DNA of 5,195 nt from Saprospiraceae bacterium (lineage in GTDB: Bacteria; Bacteroidota; Bacteroidia; Chitinophagales; Saprospiraceae), in NCBI GenBank assembly GCA_029262975.1, contig JAJCYJ010000799.1, forward strand, positions 1 to 5,195, read 5' to 3'. How positions within the stretch are numbered: the first letter of the stretch is position 1; the number at the start of each line of letters is the position of its first letter. Below the pieces are notes generated by a model. That model saw only the letters and a program-made list of their open reading frames with translations, was not told the DNA's origin and ran no database searches. Positions 1 to 5,195 of the stretch are shown in pieces. The translations under genes and the position numbers were made by a program.

Positions 1-120
1 CCCCTACTACATATTAAATCTAATTGACATATTTTTTTTAGCATATATGATAAGGTATTTGAGAAGATAACAGAATAGCTTGGTCTCAAGTACTGTGTTA
101 GCACAAAGGGTAATCTTTAT

Positions 121-171
121 ATTGAGTGCTTATTCAATTACAATCTTTAAGATTGTGGTCATCATAATGAT
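121..171. repeat. Cluster of three short inverted repeats
   Basis: Three dyads lie almost end to end: ATTGA/TCAAT (121-125 and 134-138), ACAATCTT/AAGATTGT (140-147 and 149-156, one central T) and ATCAT/ATGAT (161-165 and 167-171, one central A). The middle one is a perfect 17-base palindrome. Near-zero spacers favour a protein-binding dyad over an RNA hairpin, because an RNA loop of one base cannot form without opening the stem. It may be an operator or may be chance in AT-rich DNA. No known regulator motif is recognised. Confidence 0.3.
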
Positions 172-390
172 TAAAAACTGATGTCATACATATGGTTTTT
201 CCTGATACTATCACTCAATAGGTTTCGCATTATTTCAGGATTCATGGTGCCTGTAGAAATCATCATATTTATGTAGAGAGTTAGATTCCAAAAGATTTAT
301 CTATTGAAAATCCTATAATATGTTTATCGAGGATATGTATAACAGAACACATTATATATTAATTGCATGTATAAAATTATATATAGTACA

Positions 391-418
391 TTGTTAGATG
401 TATTTCGAAAGAATTTTG
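391..418 (+). promoter_or_regulatory. Possible Bacteroidota-type promoter for the GlsB-like gene
   Basis: TTG at 391-393 is followed, after 17 bases, by GAATTTTG at 411-418. This matches the Bacteroidota -7 consensus TAnnTTTG at all fixed positions except the first base. The spacing is at the short end of what is described for this phylum. If it is used, transcription would start near 425 and leave a leader of about 110 bases before the ATG at 537. The match is imperfect and the background AT-rich, so this is a candidate only. Confidence 0.25.
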
Positions 419-449
419 GGACCAGGGGACATTAAGAAGGTTTAGACTG

Positions 450-515
450 ATGACGGACAAAACAGGACGAACCTTAACTTCACCAAAACTTGGAACTTCT
501 CGATTTTTGGAGTAA
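450..515 (+). CDS. Possible 21-residue leader ORF upstream of the GlsB-like gene
   Basis: An ATG at 450 opens a 21-codon frame ending with TAA at 513-515. It is preceded by a purine-rich AAGAAGG at 434-440, nine bases before the ATG, which is a better Shine-Dalgarno match than anything in front of the downstream gene. The peptide is polar and basic (it begins MTDKTGRTL and ends SRFLE), with no membrane segment and no run of one amino acid of the kind that marks attenuators. It ends 21 bases before the ATG at 537. It could be a translated leader or a chance frame. I recognise no family. Confidence 0.2.
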   Translation: MTDKTGRTLTSPKLGTSRFLE

Positions 516-536
516 TTTCAGGAAAATACTTAAATC

Positions 537-800
537 ATGACTCTTTTATTATGGCTTTCCGTAGGTATTATTACGGGTATTCTCGCCAAGAGAGTAATAC
601 CAACATTAGACAGGCGTAACTGGATCTTTGCAGCTCTTATTGCGACTGTTGGAGCTTTTACCGGTGGTTTCGCTGGCGAAATCAGTGGTGCTGGCCAGAA
701 TTATGCGATTGAGACGATCGTCGCAATCTTTGGAGCAGTGACTGTATTATTTTTCTTCCGTCAATATATGGAGGATTCTAAAACTAATACTGTTAAGTAA
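537..800 (+). CDS. GlsB/YeaQ/YmgE-type small membrane protein (transglycosylase-associated family)
   Basis: This is an 87-residue protein with three hydrophobic segments (about 2-17, 29-48 and 57-75), rich in glycine and alanine. The pattern matches the Transgly_assoc family: a first helix with a GIITGILA segment, a second with GAFTGGFAGE (39-48), and a third reading AIFGAVTVLFFFR (63-75), close to the family's typical AxxGAxxLLxxxR ending. Family members are usually 80-90 residues, so it looks complete, and it would sit in the inner membrane. The family name comes from a proposed link to lytic transglycosylases. In several bacteria such genes belong to general stress regulons, but the molecular role is not established. 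It starts at ATG 537 with only a weak purine-rich stretch (GGAAAA, 521-526) before it. It stands alone, converges with the zinc-ribbon gene, and has an inverted repeat on its stop codon. The polar, lysine-containing tail (after 76) is probably cytoplasmic. Confidence 0.8.
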   Translation: MTLLLWLSVGIITGILAKRVIPTLDRRNWIFAALIATVGAFTGGFAGEISGAGQNYAIETIVAIFGAVTVLFFFRQYMEDSKTNTVK

Positions 801-829
801 ATATTTGCCTATAGATTAAATATTTACTT
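795..829 (+). terminator. Perfect 12-bp inverted repeat on the stop codon of the GlsB-like gene
   Basis: AAGTAAATATTT (795-806) and AAATATTTACTT (818-829) are exact reverse complements around an 11-base loop (807-817). The stop codon TAA (798-800) lies inside the left arm. Position at the gene end, between two converging genes, suggests a transcription terminator or an mRNA 3'-end stabilising hairpin. The stem is almost all A:T, and only a short T run follows (ACTTTCC), so it does not match a textbook intrinsic terminator on either strand. Each arm also contains the self-complementary AAATATTT. Confidence 0.5.
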
Positions 830-946
830 TCCGCACTCTAAAATCTCCAAAGTTCTAGGAATAGAAGCAAGACTTCTTTTGGAATTGTGATGTTCATACT
901 CAAATGGAATACAAGGTACTTATGCTCATACCAGGCCTTGTCTTGG

Positions 947-1309
947 TTATAAAACGTAATCCTTGCGTTCTACAATCGCAAAATAGTTTTCTTCCAGGGA
1001 CAGGTAACCCTGATTATAACAAAATCGATATACTTTACCGGCTTTGGTTACATATTCGTTAGTAAAATACCTGAAATTAAAGCCTAACGCTACAAGATCG
1101 TCCCTGCTTACTTTTGATTTCCCTTGAGGGTTTAGTCTTTGTAAAATCCTATAATTCCGACGTAACACATTGTTGATATTGCGGACGAATTTACTTTGAT
1201 CACTATTCAAGCGGTTATTATATTGGGACCGACAATTATCGCTACAAAATTTTTTATCCTGCCTCCCGACTAATCGATCACCACATTCAATACATTCTTG
1301 TTTTTTCAA
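947..1309 (-). CDS. Zinc-ribbon-like protein of unknown function, TTG start
   Basis: This is a 120-residue soluble protein. Its N-terminus holds four cysteines in a treble-clef or zinc-ribbon arrangement: C6-x2-C9 and C22-x3-C26, within a CIECG...GRxDKKFCSDNCR stretch. An asparagine-rich basic segment follows (about 30-53, with NNRLNSDQ and RNINNVLRRN), then a mixed alpha/beta C-terminal part rich in aromatics (FNFRYFTNEY, VYRFCYNQGYL). I know such proteins as conserved hypotheticals of Bacteroidota, starting at about the same place. The zinc site and basic segment would suit nucleic-acid binding, but that is inference. The start codon is TTG (1309-1307). It is supported by AAAAGG (1323-1318) eight bases upstream, by an in-frame TAA at 1324-1322 with no ATG or GTG between, and by the absence of any internal methionine. 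It is a lone gene, convergent with the GlsB-like gene and divergent from the DUF819 gene. Confidence 0.7.
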   Translation of the reverse strand: MKKQECIECGDRLVGRQDKKFCSDNCRSQYNNRLNSDQSKFVRNINNVLRRNYRILQRLNPQGKSKVSRDDLVALGFNFRYFTNEYVTKAGKVYRFCYNQGYLSLEENYFAIVERKDYVL

Positions 1310-1346
1310 ACTTCCATCCTTTTACTTAAATATAGAGCAGATTGAG

Positions 1347-1369
1347 GAACATTTTCACTAGAAGTGTTC
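1347..1369. promoter_or_regulatory. Imperfect dyad upstream of the zinc-ribbon gene
   Basis: GAACA (1347-1351) and TGTTC (1365-1369) are complementary, and TTC (1354-1356) and GAA (1361-1363) extend the symmetry around an ACTA centre. The element lies about 40 bases upstream of the TTG start at 1309, in the divergent intergenic region, where an operator or a 5'-leader hairpin would be expected. No clear promoter of the TTG/TAnnTTTG type was found on the minus strand here, so its role is uncertain. Confidence 0.25.
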
Positions 1370-1489
1370 TACAAATTCACATATTTTAACCTTATATCTG
1401 GATAAAATGATCCAATTAGATAAGTGATATTATTCAGGAATAAACATGAATTAAAATAAATAACGTTCTTACCTATTTGCTGTAATCTC

Positions 1490-1516
1490 TTAGTTGAAAT
1501 TTCATTTCACAACTAA
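1490..1516 (+). promoter_or_regulatory. Bulged inverted repeat upstream of the DUF819 gene
   Basis: TTAGTTG (1490-1496) pairs with CAACTAA (1510-1516). Inside it AAAT (1497-1500) pairs with ATTT (1504-1507) around a TTC loop, leaving CA (1508-1509) as a bulge. That gives 11 paired bases in a 27-base element, 51 bases before the ATG at 1568. TTATTTTG at 1521-1528, one base from the Bacteroidota -7 consensus TAnnTTTG, follows directly, and a TTG at 1494-1496 lies 24 bases upstream of it, slightly too far for a good promoter. The dyad may be an operator overlapping a promoter, or a leader hairpin. Confidence 0.35.
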
Positions 1517-1567
1517 TTCCTTATTTTGCTCTGAATTAATAATTCTTCGCATCGGTTCAGAATTTAG

Positions 1568-2725
1568 ATGATAGACAACCAACTTTTCATTCTTGGCATC
1601 TTATTCTTAAATATTGCAATATGTGAATGGTTAGTTTCCAGAACGTTTCTAAAACATTTTGGAACTGCAATGCTTGTCATTCTAATTACAGCAGTCGAAG
1701 CAAATATAGGCGTCATACCCTCTTCCACCGATGCTCCAATATTGTATGATCTCATTTTTCAATTCATTGCTCCGTTAGCCATTTTTATGTTGATATTAGA
1801 ATGTCAGATAAGTGCCATCAGGGCAGCTGGCATGCCTTTACTTATTATGTTCGCGATTGGTTCGTTCGGGACAATGGCCGGTGCTATAATCGGTGGTTTG
1901 ATTGCTGCAGGACCAGAAAATATAGGAGAATTTTTTCCACAAATAGCCGGTATGTTTACAGGAACCTATACAGGAGGCAGCATAAATTTTAATGCTGTTG
2001 CACTCGAATATGATCTTAATAAGGAAGGTAATTTATATGCCGGAGCTGTAGCAATTGATAACATTTGGACGGCCATTTGGATGATTATTACTATAGCTTT
2101 GCCACAAGCACTTTCAAAGCTATGGCCACGTCGTCTGAACAAACAAAGTGATAGCATTCAGGCACCATCTGAAAAAGATCTAAATGATACCGAAAAAGTC
2201 AATCCATATGGTTTGAGCATCCTGGCTGTTTTGGGAATTGGAGCTCTTTTATTTTCTGAATTTGTGTCAGACCAGTTAAAAAGTGCAGGTATTCCAATTC
2301 CGTCTATTCTGATTCTTACGACCATTAGCTTATTGTTGGCACAGTTGAAAAGGATCCAAAAAATACATGGTTCCAGGTTACTTGGTATCATTGGTATTTA
2401 TCTTTTCCTCGCGGTCATAGGAGCTTATTGTGACTTTGCTACCTTGCCCAAAATGGGAGACCTTGCCTATCACCTGCTTTTCTTCGTTGGAATTGTTGTT
2501 TTTGTCCATGGTCTGATAACATTTGGTTTGGGTGCTTTGCTCAAGCAAGACTGGGACATAATTGCCCTTGCTTCACAGGCAAATGTAGGAGGATCTGGTT
2601 CTGCTCTCGCATTGGCTCGTAGCTTAAATAGACATGATCTGCTTCTTCCGGCAATACTAATCGGCACACTAGGTAATGCCGTAGGAACATATCTTGCTTT
2701 TATGGTGGTCGCCTACTATTCATGA
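1568..2725 (+). CDS. DUF819 (YjcL-like) integral membrane protein, probable transporter
   Basis: This 385-residue protein has roughly ten to eleven hydrophobic segments (for example about 5-23, 31-50, 60-82, 88-116, 158-180, 215-232, 243-260, 270-288, 300-324 and 358-382). Two glycine-rich stretches, each in one half of the chain, mark the DUF819 family: GTYTGGSINFNAVA (132-145), followed by AVAIDNIWTAIWM (160-172), and SQANVGGSGSALALA (336-350), followed by LPAILIGTLGNAVGTYLA (360-377). The repetition of a small-residue GG motif in both halves suggests two inverted repeats with re-entrant loops, as in GltS-type secondary carriers; this is inference. A polar loop (about 186-212) with many charged residues joins the halves and is probably cytoplasmic. 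Length is normal for the family. The substrate is unknown. ATG 1568 is preceded by no good Shine-Dalgarno. The next gene is convergent, so the context gives no clue to the substrate. Confidence 0.85.
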   Translation: MIDNQLFILGILFLNIAICEWLVSRTFLKHFGTAMLVILITAVEANIGVIPSSTDAPILYDLIFQFIAPLAIFMLILECQISAIRAAGMPLLIMFAIGSFGTMAGAIIGGLIAAGPENIGEFFPQIAGMFTGTYTGGSINFNAVALEYDLNKEGNLYAGAVAIDNIWTAIWMIITIALPQALSKLWPRRLNKQSDSIQAPSEKDLNDTEKVNPYGLSILAVLGIGALLFSEFVSDQLKSAGIPIPSILILTTISLLLAQLKRIQKIHGSRLLGIIGIYLFLAVIGAYCDFATLPKMGDLAYHLLFFVGIVVFVHGLITFGLGALLKQDWDIIALASQANVGGSGSALALARSLNRHDLLLPAILIGTLGNAVGTYLAFMVVAYYS

Positions 2726-2746
2726 AGAATAGTCCAACATATTTTT
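2715..2746 (+). terminator. Hairpin plus T-run at the end of the DUF819 gene
   Basis: ACTATTC (2715-2721) pairs with GAATAGT (2727-2733) around a five-base loop. The stop codon TGA (2723-2725) sits in the loop, so the left arm encodes the last residues of the protein. Five T's follow at 2742-2746, eight bases after the stem. This is the best candidate for an intrinsic terminator in the window, though the T-run is further from the stem than usual and the stem is AT-rich. On the minus strand no T-run follows, so it would serve the DUF819 gene only. Confidence 0.45.
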
Positions 2747-2845
2747 CACATGGGTACTTATAATCTTTATCAACCATGATGTACCGCATTGTATCCTGGA
2801 AAATTAGAATAGATACAGTTTAAAGAAAATAATTTGATTGGTATC

Positions 2846-5195
2846 CTACCAGGTCAGTTCAACTTTTTCAAAATTTAGCGGAATGGAATGCAACTGACCG
2901 ATGGTACCATCTATCCTCAGTTCAATATTTTGTTTTGAAAATCCATGCAATTCCAACCGATAGCGATCATAAGGAGCATTGTAGGACCCCTCTATTGACT
3001 GGCTTATTTTCAAATATCTTTTCTCTCCTTTTAAGTGAAATAATGCAAGTCTAAAGACGCCTTGTTCATACTCATATCCATCATGTGCATCTTCGTAAAA
3101 TTGGCTCACTTCATCACCTTCCTTATAATAAACATGCAACTCTACTTCCTTGATCTCTTTTTCTCCCACATATTGTTGTATCGGATATTGAGGTATAATA
3201 GCTCCTTCTTTAATGAAGAAAGGATATGTTGATGGCGATAGTTTTACGCTTACTATTTTCCCTCCTTCCCTTAGTGCATCTGTCCAGTAGTTATACCATT
3301 TACCAAAAGGCAGATAAATTTCTTTACTATTTACGGACTCCCGGATAATTGATGCTGAAAGAATATGATCACCACATATAAATTCATGATCCCGATAATA
3401 GGTCTTTGAATCCTTTTGGTCGTAAAAAGAAAGAGGCTTCAAGATGGGCTTGCCAGTATTATGGTGATCATAAAAGGCTGAATAATGGTAAGGAAGCATT
3501 TTGTAGCGAAGTTCGATCGCCTCTCTTACCAAATCAAGAGCTTCTTCACCAAAAGACCACGGTTCCTGATCTCCATCATCTTGTGAACTATGTACCCTGC
3601 AAAAAGGATGAAATATTGCTAATTGGATCCAACGCACAAACATTTCTGGAGTAGGTTTACCAATAAACCCACCAATGTCTGATCCGACAAAAGAAACCCC
3701 ACTTATTGAAAGTCTCTGACATTGCACATTGGCAAGCCAGACATGCCTCCATGACGCTATATTGTCTCCCGTCCAAACACTGGAATATCTTTGTAAGCCC
3801 GAATAACCAGATCTCGTAATGATTAAACTTCTTCGGTTATCAGCGTGCTTTTTTACCCCCTCATATGTGGCTCTGGCCATTTGCATACCATAGACATTGT
3901 GGGCTTTGCGATGACTCCCTGGATGGCCGTCATAATTAAAGAGGACGTCTTCAGGCATTGTCTTTGACTCAACTTCAAAGAGTGCTGGTTCATTCATATC
4001 ATTCCACACGCCTGCGACACCAATCTCTCCTATTAGTTCTTCATAAAGGTTTCCCCACCAAAGACGTACCTCAGGTTTAGTGAAATCAGGAAAATAACAA
4101 TCTCCGGGCCATACCTTGCCTTCTACATACGGTCCATCCAGTCGCTTACAAAAATAATTGTTTTCTAATCCTTCCTTAAAGACTTTATAATTATTATCAA
4201 TTTTAATACCCGGATCAATGATTACAACTGTTTTAAAACCCTCTTCCTTTAATTCGCGCACCATTTTAGCAGGATCCGGAAATTTTTCCTTATCCCATGT
4301 AAAGCATCTGAAGCCATCCATATAGTCGATGTCAAGATAGATTGCATCACAGGGTATCTGATGTTCGCGCATCAGCGAAGTCACCTCTCTGACTTCAGAT
4401 TCCGGATAATAACTCCATTTACATTGCTGGTAACCTAGAGACCATAATGCGGGCATATCCGGTCGTCCGGTCAACAGAGCGTATCGGGAAGTAACATCAA
4501 GCAACTGGGGACCGGCAATAAAGTAGTAATTCATCTCCCCACCATGCGCCCAAAACCTACTCACATCTTTTCGCTCATGACCAAAATCAAAAAAAGTTCG
4601 AAAGGAATTATCAAAGAAAATTCCGTATCCTATATTATCGTGCAGACCATAATAGAAAGGAATATTCTTGTAGAGAGGATCCCAGCCGTAATCATATCCA
4701 TAACAGTCCGTACCCCAATTCTGAAATTTTTTCCCTTTCAGGTTTAACTCACAAGGCTTATCGCCCAGTCCAAAAAACACTTCCGAAGACCGAACTTCCT
4801 TTGTCATATGGACGATATCATTACCGGTCCTGATGTCACGATCCCAATGAAATCCTCTTTCATCTTTATTTATTACTTCATCCTCCAGATTCGTAAAGGA
4901 GACGCTTTGATCCGCTTTATGAACCAGGCATTTCAGCGAACTCGTGACTAATTCAATTACATCTGTATGATCATGAATGCTGATTAAAACTTGCTCTTTT
5001 TCAAAACTGGGGTCGATAGCATATGAAAAGTCGGGGTGGAATCTGTGTTCAATCCCATATCGTACCCTTATAATTTCAGGAGTATATGGTTCTATAAACA
5101 GTGTTGCACCATTGGCACCGATGCATTCCAGCAATCCATTCTGCCAGGTGAAAGAGTTTATCGCATTAGGAAATAACTCAGTTGTGTCCAATCGC
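2846..5195 (-). CDS. GH31 family alpha-glucosidase, 5' end at window edge
   Basis: At least 781 residues of a glycoside hydrolase family 31 enzyme, which releases glucose from the non-reducing end of alpha-glucosides. Numbering is from the TTG at 5191. An N-terminal beta-sandwich (about 1-240) is followed by the (beta/alpha)8 barrel (about 245-580). Key sites are YLDIDYMDGFRCFTWD (285-300), WNDMNEP (396-402) with catalytic nucleophile D398, WTGDN (473-477) with acid/base D476, FVGSDIGGF (501-509), and R532/H534 of the HPFCRVH motif. A C-terminal beta region includes a DUF5110-like stretch with FYEDAHDGYEYEQG (698-711). The IDYMDG and FTWD forms fit alpha-glucosidases better than alpha-xylosidases, but linkage preference cannot be fixed. 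No signal peptide is visible. The only start in the window is TTG at 5191, no ATG occurs before residue 129, and the frame is open to the right edge, so the true start probably lies just outside. Stop is TAG (2848-2846). It converges with the DUF819 gene. Confidence 0.93.
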   Translation of the reverse strand, partial: RLDTTELFPNAINSFTWQNGLLECIGANGATLFIEPYTPEIIRVRYGIEHRFHPDFSYAIDPSFEKEQVLISIHDHTDVIELVTSSLKCLVHKADQSVSFTNLEDEVINKDERGFHWDRDIRTGNDIVHMTKEVRSSEVFFGLGDKPCELNLKGKKFQNWGTDCYGYDYGWDPLYKNIPFYYGLHDNIGYGIFFDNSFRTFFDFGHERKDVSRFWAHGGEMNYYFIAGPQLLDVTSRYALLTGRPDMPALWSLGYQQCKWSYYPESEVREVTSLMREHQIPCDAIYLDIDYMDGFRCFTWDKEKFPDPAKMVRELKEEGFKTVVIIDPGIKIDNNYKVFKEGLENNYFCKRLDGPYVEGKVWPGDCYFPDFTKPEVRLWWGNLYEELIGEIGVAGVWNDMNEPALFEVESKTMPEDVLFNYDGHPGSHRKAHNVYGMQMARATYEGVKKHADNRRSLIITRSGYSGLQRYSSVWTGDNIASWRHVWLANVQCQRLSISGVSFVGSDIGGFIGKPTPEMFVRWIQLAIFHPFCRVHSSQDDGDQEPWSFGEEALDLVREAIELRYKMLPYHYSAFYDHHNTGKPILKPLSFYDQKDSKTYYRDHEFICGDHILSASIIRESVNSKEIYLPFGKWYNYWTDALREGGKIVSVKLSPSTYPFFIKEGAIIPQYPIQQYVGEKEIKEVELHVYYKEGDEVSQFYEDAHDGYEYEQGVFRLALFHLKGEKRYLKISQSIEGSYNAPYDRYRLELHGFSKQNIELRIDGTIGQLHSIPLNFEKVELTW

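Larger units (their letters stand above)
1..536. other. AT-rich stretch without a convincing gene
   Basis: All six frames are broken by frequent stops. No tRNA or rRNA-like structure and no repeat array was seen. What it holds is a cluster of three short inverted repeats (121-171), a 31-codon hydrophobic ORF (181-276), a possible Bacteroidota-type promoter (391-418) and a 21-codon ORF (450-515), which are described separately. The frame starting at base 2 stays open to a TAA at 68-70 and would encode a hydrophobic tail. That is too short to call as the end of a gene running in from the left. Confidence 0.6.

Noticed and set aside
1..44. Minus-strand ATG at 44-42 with a frame open to the left edge
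   Set aside because: Fourteen codons only, no ribosome binding site, no recognisable sequence.
2..70. Frame open from the left edge to TAA at 68-70, encoding a hydrophobic tail
   Set aside because: Only 22 codons long and in AT-rich DNA. No motif supports it as the 3' end of a gene entering from the left.
863..880. AGAAG/CTTCT hairpin followed by TTTT between the converging genes
   Set aside because: Five-bp stem is too weak to call a terminator, and the 12-bp repeat at 795-829 is a better candidate.
911..941. ACAAGG/CCTTGT inverted repeat just past the stop of the zinc-ribbon gene
   Set aside because: Six-bp stem with a 19-base loop and no T-run on the minus strand. It could still be a weak terminator, but the support is thin.
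1564..2667. Open frames of about 63-77 codons on the opposite strand and in another plus-strand frame within the DUF819 gene
   Set aside because: They lie inside a well-supported gene, lack family features, and their sequences mirror its codons in other frames.
2749..2785. CATGG/CCATG and GGTAC/GTACC pairs in the convergent gap
   Set aside because: They share a base and compete with each other, have long loops and no T-run, so they are not credible as the GH31 terminator.
2791..2847. GTATCCT repeated exactly 50 bases apart (2791-2797 and 2841-2847)
   Set aside because: Seven bases only, and one copy overlaps the GH31 stop region. Probably chance.
3406..4747. Plus-strand open frames of 67 and 82 codons within the GH31 gene
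   Set aside because: Antisense shadows of a strongly conserved coding sequence, with no plausible domain or ribosome binding site.
1..5195. Search for tRNA, rRNA, CRISPR array, insertion sequence ends or a defence or phage gene
   Set aside because: No cloverleaf, no regularly spaced repeat, no transposase motif and no terminal repeat pair flanking a gene was found by eye.

Overview
The window looks like an ordinary chromosomal stretch from a low-GC member of the Bacteroidota. This rests on protein character and not on any marker gene: the small CxxC/CxxxC protein belongs to a type I know mainly from that phylum, and the intergenic DNA is very AT-rich with poor Shine-Dalgarno signals. Genus cannot be told. 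I see no tRNA, rRNA, CRISPR array, insertion sequence or phage gene.

Layout: 1-536 holds no convincing gene. It has a cluster of short palindromes at 121-171, a doubtful 31-codon hydrophobic ORF at 181-276, a possible promoter at 391-418 and a possible leader ORF at 450-515. Then comes a small three-helix membrane protein of the GlsB/YeaQ/YmgE type (537-800, +), closed by a perfect 12-bp inverted repeat that begins at its stop codon. Facing it on the minus strand is a 120-residue zinc-ribbon-like protein (947-1309) that starts with TTG. The divergent intergenic region 1310-1567 carries two imperfect dyads. Next is a DUF819 (YjcL-like) polytopic membrane protein (1568-2725, +), also ending in a hairpin that spans its stop codon. 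The rest is a GH31 alpha-glucosidase read on the minus strand (2846 to the right edge), whose 5' end is probably outside the window.

The genes are single transcription units in alternating orientation, so the layout gives no operon logic. The GH31 enzyme is a clear maltooligosaccharide/alpha-glucoside hydrolase candidate. The DUF819 protein is a probable carrier of unknown substrate, the GlsB-like protein is a probable stress or envelope small membrane protein, and the zinc-ribbon protein is of unknown function. Nothing ties them into one pathway. I found no evidence of a new multi-gene system. The points most worth a second look are small: the TTG start and overlapping three-codon ORF of the zinc-ribbon gene, hairpins placed on the stop codons of both plus-strand genes, and the dyads upstream of 537 and 1568.
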